Part shown: positions 21,770 through 34,600 of the stretch, piece after piece | How the letters are laid out: each line of letters opens with the position of its first letter | Numbering within the stretch: position 1 is the stretch's first letter | Source: Coriaria nepalensis | Taxonomy: Eukaryota > Streptophyta > Magnoliopsida > Cucurbitales > Coriariaceae | Length of the DNA stretch: 64,000 nucleotides | NCBI GenBank assembly: GCA_027186245.1 | Contig: CP114482.1 | Location: forward strand, 20,231,209 to 20,295,208 | Direction: 5' to 3' | Notes under the pieces: generated by a model | Told to the model about the DNA's origin: nothing | Seen by the model: the letters and a program-made list of their open reading frames with translations, nothing else | Databases searched by the model: none | Position numbers and translations under genes: made by a program

Positions 21770-23820
21770 TTCAAACAATTTAATGATTGAAAAGACTGAG
21801 TGATATGCTTTTTAATGCTAAAATAATGCATTGTTGTCTTCAATAGATTAATTACAAGTTATGTAAGAAAATAATATTTGAAGGGCGAAAATAGAATTCG
21901 GTCGAATTAATTTAGAATGGTTTAATGACTAAAAGAGACTCAATGACATGACTTTAAGGCTAAACAAATGCATTGTTGCCTTCAATTGATCAACTGCAAG
22001 TTACGCACGAAAGTCATGTTTAAAGGCCGAATTTCGTTCGAAGTGATTTAGAATGATTTACTGACTAAAAGAGACGCCTAAATATGACTTGAACGCTAAA
22101 AAAGGCATAGTTTCCATTAATAGATCAATTGCAAGTTATGCACGAAAGTCGCGTTTTAAATGCAAAAAGTGAATTGGTTCGAAGTGCCTTCAAACAATTT
22201 AATGATTGAAAAGACTGAGTGATATGCTTCTTAATGCTAAAATAATGCATTGTTGTCTTCAATAGATTAATTACAAGTTATGTAAGAAAATAATATTTGA
22301 AGGGCGAAAATAGAATTTTTTCGAACTAATTTAGAATGATTTAATGACTAGAAGAGACTCAGTGACATGACTTTAAGCCTAAACAAATGCATTGTTGCCT
22401 ATAATAGATCAACTGCAAGTTATGCACGAAAGTCATGTTTAAATGCCGAATTTCATATGAAGTGATTTAGAATGATTTACTGACTAAAAGAGACGCAAAA
22501 GTATGGCTTGAACGCTAAAAAATGCAGAGTTGCCATCAATAGATCAATTGCAAGTTATGCACGAAAGTCGCATTTTAAATGCAAAAAGAGAATTGGTTCG
22601 AAGTGCCTTCAAACAATTTAATGATTGAAAAGACTGAGTGATATGCTTTTTAATGCTAAAATAATACATTGTTGTCTTCAATAGATTAATTACAAGTTAT
22701 GTAAGAAAATAATATTTGAATGGCGAAAATAGAATTCGTTCGAACTAATTTGGAATGATTTAATGACTAGAAGAGACTCAGTGACATGAATTTAAGGCTA
22801 AAGAAATGCATTGTTCCCTATAATAGATCAACTGCAAGTTATGCACGAAAGTCATGTTTAAATGCCGAATTTCATACGAAGTGATTTAGAATGATTTACT
22901 GACTAAAAAAGACGCAAAAATATGACTTTAAAGCTAAAAAAATGCATAGTTGCCATCAATAGATCAATTGCAAATTATGCATGAAGATGGCGTTCTAAAT
23001 GCAAAAAGAGAATTGGTTCGAAGTGCATTCAAACAATTTAATGATTGAAAAGACTGAGTGATATGCTTTTTAATGCTAAAATAATGCATTGTTGTCTTCA
23101 ATAGATTAATTACAAGTTATGTAAGAAAATAATATTTGAATGGCGAAAATAGAATTCGTTCGAACTAATTTAGAATGATTTAATGACTAGAAGAGACTCA
23201 ATGACATGACTTTAAGGCTAAACAAATGCATTGTTGCCTATAATAGATCAACTGCAAGTTATGCACGAAAGTCATGTTTAAATGCCGAATTTCATATGAA
23301 GTGATTTAGAATGATTTACTGACTAAAAGAGACGCAAAAGTATGGCTTGAACGCTAAAAAATGCATAGTTGCCATCAATAGATCAATTTCAAGTTATGCA
23401 CGAAAGTCGCGTTTTAAATGCTAAAAGAGAATTGGTTCGAAGTGCCTTCAAACAATTTAATGATTGAAAAGACTGAGTGATATGCTTTTTAATGCTAAAA
23501 TAATGCATTGTTGTCTTCAATAGATTAATTACAAGTTATGTAAGAAAATAATATTTGAATGGCGAAAATAGAATTCGTTCGAACTAATTTAGAATGATTT
23601 AATGACTAGAAGAGACTCCGTGACATGAATTTAAGGCCAAAGAAATGCATTGTTCCCTATAATAGATCAACTGCAAGTTATGCACGAAAGTCATATTTAA
23701 ATGCCGAATTTCATTCGAAGTGATTTAGAATGATTTACTGACTAAAAAAGACGCAAAAATATGACTTTAAAGCTAAAAAAATGCTTAGTTGCCATTAATA
23801 GATCAATTGCAAATTATGCA
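21770..23820. repeat. 2,937-bp displaced family B block, copy 2, cut by the junction
   Basis: Second copy of the seven-trimer repeat. It ends exactly where family B stops: position 23,820 corresponds to 20,883 in copy 1. After that the copy 1 sequence continues as Q (TGAAGATGGCG) while here family A begins. The array edge therefore cuts through the middle of a duplicated repeat. The exchange that made the right junction happened after, or together with, amplification of this block. Confidence 0.88.
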
Positions 23821-23873
23821 CAAAAGCCGTGGTTCAGGTGCGAAAAAAGATTTCGTTTAAATTTCTTTGAAAT
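23732..23873. repeat. Chimeric Q/A monomer at the right B-to-A junction
   Basis: The first half is a family B Q monomer (GACTAAAAAAGACGC, AATGCTTAGTTGCC, ATTAATAGATC). The second half is a family A monomer A (CAAAAGCCGTGGTTCAGG). The switch lies within 23,806-23,820, the 15-bp stretch ATTGCAAATTATGCA shared by both parents. Length is 142 bp and the next monomer is a normal B, so phase is kept. In monomer coordinates the breakpoint is at offset 74-88; at the left junction it is at 63-79. Both therefore overlap the same ATTGCA box. Confidence 0.9.
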
Positions 23874-26759
23874 GATTTAATTACTAGAAGAGACTCGATG
23901 ACATGATTTCAAGGCTAAACAATGGATAATTTGCTCGAAAACATCAATTGCAAGTTATGCACAAAAGTCTCGATTGAAGAGCGAAAATAGAATTTGTTCA
24001 AAATGCTTTCAAATGAATTGATGACTAGAAGAGACTCAATGACATGATTTTAAGGCGAAAAAGATGCATAGTTGCCTTCAATTGTTGAATTGGAAGTTCT
24101 GAACGAAAGTCATGTTTGAAGTGCGAAAAAATAGAATTCTCTCGAATTACTTTTAATTAATTTAATGACTAGAGAAGACTCAATGACATGATTTTAAGGC
24201 TAAACAAACGCATAATTGCCTTCAATAGATCAATTGCATGTTTTGCACAAAAGTCGTGTTTGAAATGCGAAAATAGAATTCGTTTGACTTGATTACGAAT
24301 TATTTACTGACTAAAGTGATTCAATGACATGATTTTAAGGCTATAAAATGCCTAGTTGCCTTCCAAAGATCCATTGCAAGTTATGCACAAAAGCCGTGGT
24401 TGAGGTGCGAAAAAAGATTTCGTTTAAATTTCTTTGAAATGTTTTAATTACAAAAAGAGACTCAATGACATGATTTCAAGGCTAAACAATGGATAATTTG
24501 CTTGAAAACATCAATTGCAAGTTATGCACAAAAGTCTCGATTGAAGAGCGAAAATAGAATTTGTTCAAAATGCTTTCAAATGATTTGATAACTAGAAGAG
24601 ACTCAATGACATGATTTTAAGGCTAAAAAGATGCATAGTTGCCTTCAATTATTGAATTGAAAGTTCTGAACGAAAGTCGTGTTTGAAGTGCGGAAAAATA
24701 GAATTCTTTCGAATTACTTTTAATTGATTTAATGACTCGAGAAGACTCAATGACATGATTTTAAGGTTAAACAAACGCATAATTGCCTGCAATAGATCAA
24801 TTGCATGTTGTGCACAAAAGTCGTGTTTGAAATGCGAAAATAGAATTCGTTTGAATTGATTACGAATGATTTACTGACTAAAAGTGATTCAATGACATGA
24901 TTTTAAGGCTATACAAATGCCTAGTTGCCTTCAAAAGATCCATTGCAAATTATGCTCGCAACTATTGGTTCAAGTGCGAAAAAAGATTTCGTTCGAATTT
25001 CTTGAAATGATTTAATTACTAAAAGAGACTCAATGACATGATTTCAAGGTTAAACAATGGATAATTTGCTTGAAAACATCAATTGCAAGTTATGCACAAA
25101 AGTCTCGATTGAAGAGCGAAAATAGAATTTGTTCAAAATGCTTTCAAATGATTTGATGACTAGAAGAGACTCAATGAAATGATTTTAAGGCTAAAAAGAT
25201 GCGTAGTTGCCTTCAATTATTGAATTGAAAGTTCTGAACGAATGTCGTGTTTGAAGTGCGAAAAAATAGAATTCCTTCGAATTACTTTTAATTGATTTAA
25301 TGACTAGAGAAGACTCAATGACATGATTTTAAGGCTAAACAAACGCATAATTGCCTTCAATAGATCAATTGCAGGTTTTGCACAAAAGTCGTGTTTGAAA
25401 TGCGAAAATAGAATTCGTTTGAATTGATTACGAATGATTTACTGACTAAAAGTGATTCAACGACATGATTTTAAGGCTATACAAATGCCTAGTTGCCTTC
25501 AAAAGATCCATTGCAAATTATGCACGAAATTATTGGTTTAAGTGCGAAAAAAGATTTCGTTCGAATTTCTTTGAAATGATTTAATTACTAAAAGAGACTC
25601 AATGACATGATTTCAAGGTTAAACAATGGATAATTTGCTTCAAAACATCAATTGCAAGTTATGCACAAAAGTCTCGATTGAAGAGCAAAAATAGAATTTG
25701 TTCAAAATGCTTTCAAATGATTTGATAACTAGAAGGGACTCAATGACATGATTTTAAGGCTAAAAAGATGCATAGTTGCCTTCAATTACTGAATTGAAAG
25801 TTCTGAACGAAAGTCGTGTTTGAAGTGCGAAAAAATAGAATTCTTTCGAATTACTTTTAATTCATTTAATGACTAGAGAAGACTCAATGACATGATTTTA
25901 AGGCTAAACAAACGCATAATTGCCTTCAATAGATCAATTGCATGTTTTGCACAAAAGTCGTGTTTGAAATGCGAAAATAGAATTCGTTTGAATTGATTTC
26001 GAATGATTTACTGACTAAAAGTGACTCACTGACATGATTTTAAGGCTATACAAATGCCTAGTTGCCTTCAAAAGATCCATTGCAAATTATGCACAAAAGC
26101 CGTGGTTCAGGTGCGAAAAAAGATTTCTTTTAAATTTCTTTGAAATGATTTAATTACTAGAGGAGACTGGATGACACGATTTCAAGGCTAAACAATGGAT
26201 AATTGGATTGAATACATCAACTGCAAGTTATGCACAAAAGTCTCGATTGAAGAGCGAAAATAGAATTTGTTCAAAATGCTTCCAAATGATTTGATGACTA
26301 GAAGAGACTCAATGACATGATTTTAAGGCTAAAAAGATGCATAGTTGCCTTCAATTATTGAATTGAAAGTTCTGAACGAAAGTCGTGTTTGAAGTGCGAA
26401 AAAATAGAATTCTTTCGAATTACTTTTAATTGATTTAATGACTAGAGAAGACTCAATGACATGATTTTAAGGCTAAACAAAACGCATAATTGCCTTCAAT
26501 AGATCAATTGCATGTTTTGCACAAAAGTCGTGTTTGAAATGCGAAAATAGAATTCGTTTGAATTGATTACGAATGATTTACTGACTAAAAGTGATTCAAC
26601 GACATGATTTTAAGGCTATACAAATGCCTAGTTGCCTTCAAAAGATCCATTGCGAATTATGCACGAAACTATTGGTTCAAGTGCGAAAAAAGATTTTGTT
26701 CGAATTTCTTGAAATGATTTAATTACTAAAAGAGACTCAATGACATGATTTCAAGGTTA
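23874..26759. repeat. Family A units next to the junction, with many private variants
   Basis: About five HOR units after the right junction. Several variants appear only here: TTAATTAATTTAATG and CTCTCGAATTAC (about 24,140-24,165), GAATTATTTACTGACTAAAGTG (read as GAATTATTTACTGAC then TAAAGTG, about 24,297), CTATAAAATGCC (about 24,341) and GATTGGATTGAATAC-like changes near 26,203. The C-monomer haplotype AACTAGAAGGG plus AATTACTGAATTG at 25,727-25,795 also occurs in the last unit left of family B (5,991-6,058). This supports common ancestry of the two A flanks. Confidence 0.8.
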
Positions 26760-29605
26760 AACAATGGATAATTTGCTTGAAAACATCAATTGCAAGTTAT
26801 GCACAAAAGTCTCGATTGAAGAGCGAAAATAGAATTTGTTCAAAATGCTTTCAAATGATTTGATGACTAGAAGAGACTCAATGACATGATTGTAAGGCTA
26901 AAAAGATGCATAGTTGCCTTTAATTATTGAATTGAAAGTTCTGAACGAAAGTTGTGTTTGAAGTGCGAAAAAATAGAATTCTTTCGAATTACTTTTAATT
27001 GATTTAATGACTAGAGAGGACTCAATGACATGATTTTAAGGCTAAACAAACGCATAATTGCCTTCAATAGATCAATTGCATGTTTTGCACAAAAGTCGTG
27101 TTTGAAATGCGAAAATAGAATTCGTTTGAATTGATTTCGAATGATTTACTGACTAAAAGTGACTCAATGACATGATTTTAAGGCTATACAAATGCCTAGT
27201 TGCCTTCAAAAGATCCATCGCAAATTATGCACAAAAGCCGTGGTTCAGGTGCGAAAAAAGATTTCGTTTAAATTTCTTTGAAATGATTTAATTACTAGAA
27301 CATACTCGATGACATGATTTCAAGGCTAAACAATGGATAATTTGCCTGAATACATCAATTGCAACTTATGCACAAAAGTCTCGATTGAAGAGCGAAAATA
27401 GAATTTGTTCAAAATGCTTTCAAATGATTTGATGACTAGAAGAGACTCAATGACATGATTTTAGGGCTAAAAAGATGCATAGTTGCCTTTAATTATGGAA
27501 TTGAAAGTTCTGAACGAAAGTCGTGTTTGAAGTGCGAAAAAATAGAATTCTTTCGAATTACTTTTAATTGATTTAATGACTAGAGAAGACTCAATGACAT
27601 GATTTTAAGGCTAAACAAACACATAATTGCCTTCAATAGATCAATTGCATGTTTTGCACAAAAGTCGTGTTTGAAATGCGAAAATAGAATTCGTTTGAAT
27701 TGATTACGAATGATTTACTGACTAAAAGTGATTCAATGACATGATTTTAAGGCTATACAAATGCCTAGTTGCCTTCAAAAGATCCATTGCAAGTTATGCA
27801 CAAAAGCCGTGATTGAGGTGCGAAAAAGGATTTTGTTTGAATTTCTTTGAAATGATTTAATTACTAGACGAGACTCGATGACATGATTTCAAGGCTAAAC
27901 AATGGATAATTTGCTTGAATACATCAATTGCAAGTTATGCACAAAAGTCTCGATTGAAGAGCGAAAATAGAATTTGTTCAAAATGCTTTCAAATGATTTG
28001 ATGACTAGAAGAGACTCAATGACATAATTTTAAGGCTAAAAAGATGCATAGTTGCCTTCAATTATTGAATTGAAAGTTCTGAACGAAAGTCGTGTTTGAA
28101 GTGCGAAAAAATAGAATTCTTTCGAATTACTTTTAGTTGATTTAATGACTAGAGAAGACTCAATGACATGATTTTAAGGCTAAACAAATGCATAATTGCC
28201 TTCAATAGATCAATTGCATGTTTTGCACAAAAGTCGTGTTTGAAATGCGAAAATAGAATTCGTTTGAATTGATTTAAAATGATTTACTGACTAAAAGTGA
28301 CTCAATGACATGATTTTAAGGCTATACAAATGCCTAGTTGCCTTCAAAAGATCCATTGCAAATTATGCACAAAAGCCGTGGTTCAGGTGCGAAAAAAGAT
28401 TTCGTTTAAATTTCTTTAAAATGATTTAATTACTAGAAGAGACTCGATGACATGATTTCAAGGCTTAAACAATTGATAATTTGCTTGAAAACATCAATTG
28501 CAAGTTATGCACAAAAGTCTCGATTGAAGAGCGAAAATAGAATTTGTTCAAAATGCTTTCAAATGATTTGATGACTAGAAGAGACTCAATAACATGATTG
28601 TAAGGCTAAAAAGATGCATAGTTGCCTTTAATTATTGAATTGAAAGTTCTGAACGAAAGTCGTGTCTGAAGTGCGAAAAAATAGAATTCTTTCGAATTAC
28701 TTTTAATTGATTTAATGACTAGAGAAGACTCAATGACATGATTTTAAGGCTAAACAAACACATAATTGCCTTCAATAGATCAATTGCATGCTCTGCACAA
28801 AAGTCGTGTTTGAAATGCGAAAATAGAATTCGTTTGAATTGATTTCGAATGATTTACTGACTAAAAGTGACTCAATGACATGATTTTAAGGCTATACAAA
28901 TGCCTAGCTGCCTTCAAAAGATCCATTGCAAGTTATGCACAAAAGCCGTGGTTCAGGTGCGAAAAAAGATTTCGTTTAAAGTTCTTTGAAATGATTTAAT
29001 TACTAGAAGAGACTCGATGACATGATTTCAAGGCTAAACAATGGATAATTTGCTTGAAAACATCAATTGCAAGTTATGCACAAAAGTCTCGATTGAAGAG
29101 CGAAAATAGAATTTGTTCAAAATGCTTTCAAATGATTTGATGGCTAGAAGAGACTCAATGACATGATTTTAAGGCTAAAAAGATGCATAGTTGCCTTCAA
29201 TTATTGAATTTAAAGTTATGAACGAAAGTCGTGTTTGAAGTGCGAAAAAATAGAATTCTTTCGAATTACTTTAAATTGATTTAATGACTAGAGAAGACTC
29301 AATGACATGATTTTAAGGCTAAACAAACGCATAATTGCCTTCAATAGATCAATTGCATGTTTTGCACAAAAGTCGTGTTTGAAATGCGAAAATAAAGGTC
29401 GTTTGAATTGATTTCGAATGATTTACTGACTAAAAGTGACTCAATGACATGATTTTAAGGCTATACAAATGCCTAGTTGCCTTCAAAAGATCCATTACAA
29501 ATTATGCACGAAAGTATTGGTTCAAGTGCGAAAAAAGATTTCGTTCGAATATCATTGAAATGATTTAATTACTAAAAGAGGCTCAATGACATGATTTCAA
29601 GGCTA
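26760..29605. repeat. 2,846-bp tandem duplication of five HOR units, copy 1
   Basis: The order of haplotypes here is repeated directly downstream at 2,846 bp (5 x 569 + 1; the extra base is the T in AAGGCTTAAACAATT). Markers are GTAAGG (26,892 and 29,738), TTTTAGGGC, AAAAAGGATTTTG, TAGACGAGACTCG, GATTTAAAATG and AAGGCTTAAACAATTG (28,461 and 31,307). The left limit is set where GGTTAAAC (copy 1) differs from GGCTAAAC. Confidence 0.87.
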
Positions 29606-31117
29606 AACAATGGATAATTTGCTTGAAAACATCAATTGCAAGTTATGCACAAAAGTCTCGATTGAAGAGCGAAAATAGAATTTGTTCAAAATGCTTTCAA
29701 ATGATTTGATGACTAGAAGAGACTCAATGACATGATTGTAAGGCTAAAAAGATGCATAGTTGCCTTTAATTATTGAATTGAAAGTTCTGAACGAAAGTTG
29801 TGTTTGAAGTGCGAAAAAATAGAATTCTTTCGAATTACTTTTAATTGATTTAATGACTAGAGAGGACTCAATGACATGATTTTAAGGCTAAACAAACGCA
29901 TAATTGCCTTCAATAGATCAATTGCATGTTTTGCACAAAAGTCGTGTTTGAAATGCGAAAATAGAATTCGTTTGAATTGATTTCGAATGATTTACTGACT
30001 AAAAGTGACTCAATGACATGATTTTAAGGCTATACAAATGCCTAGTTGCCTTCAAAAGATCCATCGCAAATTATGCACAAAAGCCGTGGTTCAGGTGCGA
30101 AAAAAGATTTCGTTTAAATTTCTTTGAAATGATTTAATTACTAGAACATACTCGATGACATGATTTCAAGGCTAAACAATGGATAATTTGCCTGAATACA
30201 TCAATTGCAACTTATGCACAAAAGTCTCGATTGAAGAGCGAAAATAGAATTTGTTCAAAATGCTTTCAAATGATTTGATGACTAGAAGAGACTCAATGAC
30301 ATGATTTTAGGGCTAAAAAGATGCATAGTTGCCTTTAATTATGGAATTGAAAGTTCTGAACGAAAGTCGTGTTTGAAGTGCGAAAAAATAGAATTCTTTC
30401 GAATTACTTTTAATTGATTTAATGACTAGAGAAGACTCAATGACATGATTTTAAGGCTAAACAAACACATAATTGCCTTCAATAGATCAATTGCATGTTT
30501 TGCACAAAAGTCGTGTTTGAAATGCGAAAATAGAATTCGTTTGAATTGATTACGAATGATTTACTGACTAAAAGTGATTCAATGACATGATTTTAAGGCT
30601 ATACAAATGCCTAGTTGCCTTCAAAAGATCCATTGCAAGTTATGCACAAAAGCCGTGATTGAGGTGCGAAAAAGGATTTTGTTTGAATTTCTTTGAAATG
30701 ATTTAATTACTAGACGAGACTCGATGACATGATTTCAAGGCTAAACAATGGATAATTTGCTTGAATACATCAATTGCAAGTTATGCACAAAAGTCTCGAT
30801 TGAAGAGCGAAAATAGAATTTGTTCAAAATGCTTTCAAATGATTTGATGACTAGAAGAGACTCAATGACATAATTTTAAGGCTAAAAAGATGCATAGTTG
30901 CCTTCAATTATTGAATTGAAAGTTCTGAACGAAAGTCGTGTTTGAAGTGCGAAAAAATAGAATTCTTTCGAATTACTTTTAGTTGATTTAATGACTAGAG
31001 AAGACTCAATGACATGATTTTAAGGCTAAACAAATGCATAATTGCCTTCAATAGATCAATTGCATGTTTTGCACAAAAGTCGTGTTTGAAATGCGAAAAT
31101 AGAATTCGTTTGAATTG
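28667..31117. repeat. 2.4-kb block duplicated from 3,240-5,690 (copy 2)
   Basis: Partner of the block at the left end of the window, displaced by 25,427 bp. It straddles the boundary between the two 2,846-bp copies, so it includes both the CATGCTCTGCAC / GCCTAGCTGCC unit and the following ATATCATTG, TTTTAGGGC and TAGACGAG units. The left-array copy has AAACGCATAATTG where this copy has AAATGCATAATTG near its right end. Which copy is ancestral cannot be told. Confidence 0.87.
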
Positions 31118-31636
31118 ATTTAAAATGATTTACTGACTAAAAGTGACTCAATGACATGATTTTAAGGCTATACAAATGCCTAGTTGCCTTCAAAAGATCC
31201 ATTGCAAATTATGCACAAAAGCCGTGGTTCAGGTGCGAAAAAAGATTTCGTTTAAATTTCTTTAAAATGATTTAATTACTAGAAGAGACTCGATGACATG
31301 ATTTCAAGGCTTAAACAATTGATAATTTGCTTGAAAACATCAATTGCAAGTTATGCACAAAAGTCTCGATTGAAGAGCGAAAATAGAATTTGTTCAAAAT
31401 GCTTTCAAATGATTTGATGACTAGAAGAGACTCAATAACATGATTGTAAGGCTAAAAAGATGCATAGTTGCCTTTAATTATTGAATTGAAAGTTCTGAAC
31501 GAAAGTCGTGTCTGAAGTGCGAAAAAATAGAATTCTTTCGAATTACTTTTAATTGATTTAATGACTAGAGAAGACTCAATGACATGATTTTAAGGCTAAA
31601 CAAACACATAATTGCCTTCAATAGATCAATTGCATG
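29606..31636. repeat. 2,846-bp tandem duplication, partial copy 2
   Basis: Second copy of the five-unit repeat, matching 26,760-28,790. It stops matching near 31,636, where copy 1 reads CATGCTCTGCAC and this copy reads CATGTTTTGCAC. The following unit pair (about 31,640-32,740) repeats the two preceding units at 1,138 bp with a few changes (TAGATGAGACTCG, TTTAAAAGAACC, GCGAAAAAAGAATTC), which suggests one more, smaller duplication on the right. Confidence 0.83.
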
Positions 31637-34600
31637 TTTTGCACAAAAGTCGTGTTTGAAATGCGAAAATAGAATTCGTTTGAATTGATTACGAATGATT
31701 TACTGACTAAAAGTGATTCAATGACATGATTTTAAGGCTATACAAATGCCTAGTTGCCTTCAAAAGATCCATTGCAAGTTATGCACAAAAGCCGTGATTG
31801 AGGTGCGAAAAAGGATTTCGTTTGAATTTCTTTGAAATGATTTAATTACTAGATGAGACTCGATGACATGATTTCAAGGCTAAACAATGGATAATTTGCT
31901 TGAATACATCAATTGCAAGTTATGCACAAAAGTCTCGATTGAAGAGCGAAAATAGAATTTGTTCAAAATGTTTTCAAATGATTTGATGACTAGAAGAGAC
32001 TCAATGACATAATTTTAAGGCTAAAAAGATGCATAGTTGCCTTCAATTATTGAATTGAAAGTTCTGAACGAAAGTCGTGTTTGAAGTGCGAAAAAATAGA
32101 ATTCTTTCGAATTACTTTTAGTTGATTTAATGACTAGAGAAGACTCAATGACATGATTTTAAGGCTAAACAAATGCATAATTGCCTTCAATAGATCAATT
32201 GCATGTTTTGCACAAAAGTCGTGTTTGAAATGCGAAAAAAGAATTCGTTTGAATTGATTTAAAATGATTTACTGACTAAAAGTGACTCAATGACATGATT
32301 TTAAGGCTATACAAATGCCTAGTTGCCTTTAAAAGAACCATTGCAAATTATGCACAAAAGCCGTGGTTCAGGTGCGAAAAAAGATTTCGTTTAAATTTCT
32401 TTAAAATGATTTAATTACTAGAAGAGACTCGATGACATGATTTCAAGGCTTAAACAATGGATAATTTGCTTGAAAACATCAATTGCAAGTTATGCACAAA
32501 AGTCTCGATTGAAGAGCGAAAATAGAATTTGTTCAAAATGCTTTCAAATGATTTGATGACTAGAAGAGACTCAATAACATGATTGTAAGGCTAAAATGAT
32601 GCATAGTTGCCTTTAATTATTGAATTGAAAGTTCGGAACGAAAGTCGTGTCTGAAGTGCGAAAAAATAGAATTCTTTCGAATTACTTTTAATTGATTTAA
32701 TGACTAGAGAAGACTCAATGACATGATTTTAAGGCTAAACAAACGCATCATTGCCTTCAATAGATCAATTGCATGTTTTGCACAAAAGTCGTGTTTGAAA
32801 TGCGAAAATAGAATTCGTTTGAATTGATTTCGAATGATTTACTGACTAAAAGTGACTCAATGACATGATTTTAAGGCGATACAAATGCCTAGTTGCCTTC
32901 AAAAGATCCATTGCAAATTATGCACAAAAGCCGTGGTTGAGGTGCAAAAAAAGATTTGGTTTACATTTCTTTGAAATGATTTAATTACTAGAAGAGACTC
33001 GATGACATGATTTCAAGGCTAAACAATGGATAATTTGCATGAAAACATCAATTGCAGGTTATGCACAAAAGTCTCGATTGAAGAGCGAAAATAGAATTTG
33101 TTCAAAATGCTTTCAAATGATTTGATGACTAGAAGAGACTCAATGACATGATTATAAGGCTAAAAAGATGCATAGTTACCTTTAATTATTGAATTGAAAG
33201 TTCTGAACGAAAGCTGTGTTTGAAGCGCGAAAAAATAGAATTCTTTCGAATTACTTTTAATTGATTTAATGACTAGAGAAGACTCAATGACATGATTTTA
33301 AGGCTAAACAAACGCATAACTGCCTTCAATAGATCAATTGCATGTTTTGCACAAAAGTCGTGTTTGAAATGCGAAAATAGAATTCGTTTGAATTGATTTC
33401 GAATGATTTACTGACTAAAAGTTATTCAATGACATGATTTTAAGGCTATACAAATGCCTAGTTGCCTTCAAAAGATCCATTGCAAATTATGCACAAAAGC
33501 CGTGGTTCAGGTGCGAAAAAAGATTTCGTTTAAATTTCTTTGAAATGATTTAATTACTAGAACAGACTCGATGACATGATTTCAAGGCTAAACAATGGAT
33601 AATTTGCTTGAAAACATCAATTCAAGTTATGCACAAAAGTCTCGATTGAAGAGCGAAAATAGAATTTGTTCAAAATGCTTTCAAATGATTTGATGACTAG
33701 AAGAGACTCAATGACATGATTGTAAGGCTAAAAAGATGCATAGTTGCCTTTAATTATTGAATTGAAAGTTCTGAACGAAAGTTGTGTTTGAAGTGCGAAA
33801 AAATAGAATTCTTTCGAATTACTTTTAATTGATTTAATGACTAGAGAGGACTCAATGACATGATTTTAAGGCTAAACAAACGCATAATTGCCTTCAATAG
33901 ATCAATTCCATGTTTTGCACAAAAGTCGTGTTTGAAATGCGAAAATAGAATTCGTTTGAATTGATTTCGAATGATTTACTGACTAAAAGTGACTCAATGA
34001 CATGATTTTAAGGCTATACAAATGCCTAGTTGCCTTCAAAAGATCCATCGCAAATTATGCACAAAAGCCGTGGTTCAGGTGCGAAAAAAGATTTCGTTTA
34101 AATTTCTTTGAAATGATTTAATTACTAGAACATACTCGATGACATGATTTCAAGGCTAAACAATGGATAATTTGCCTGAATACATCAATTGCAACTTATG
34201 CACAAAAGTCTCGATTGAAGAGCGAAAATAGAATTTGTTCAAAATGCTTTCAAATGATTTGATGACTAGAAGAGACTCAATGACATGATTTTAGGGCTAA
34301 AAAGATGCATAGTTGCCTTTAATTATGGAATTGAAAGTTCTGAACGAAAGTCGTGTTTGAAGTGCGAAAAAATAGAATTCTTTCGAATTACTTTTAATTG
34401 ATTTAATGACTAGAGAAGACTCAATGACATGATTTTAAGGCTAAACAAACGCATAATTGCCTTCAATAGATCAATTGCATGTTTTGCACAAAAGTCGTGT
34501 TTGAAATGCGAAAATAGAATTCGTTTGAATTGATTTCGAATGATTTACTGACTAAAAGTGACTCAATGACATGATTTTAAGGCGATACAAATGCCTAGTT

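Larger units (their letters stand above)
6207..23820. repeat. Family B satellite array (419-bp trimeric HOR)
   Basis: About 42 copies of a three-monomer unit, P-Q-R. P monomers start at 6411, 6828, 7247, 7666, 8085, 8504, 8924, 9343, 9762, 10178 and 10597, mostly 419 bp apart, with single units of 416, 417 and 420 bp. Length is thus slightly less rigid than in family A. Family B monomers align with family A but are clearly a separate lineage; the R monomer is the most diverged. Unit variants are shuffled along the block and several multi-unit duplications are superimposed. Both ends are chimeric monomers with family A. Confidence 0.94.

Noticed and set aside
6207..23820. Family B as an inverted copy of family A
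   Set aside because: The shared motifs (GACTCAATGACATG, GCAAGTTATGCAC) read in the same direction in both families.
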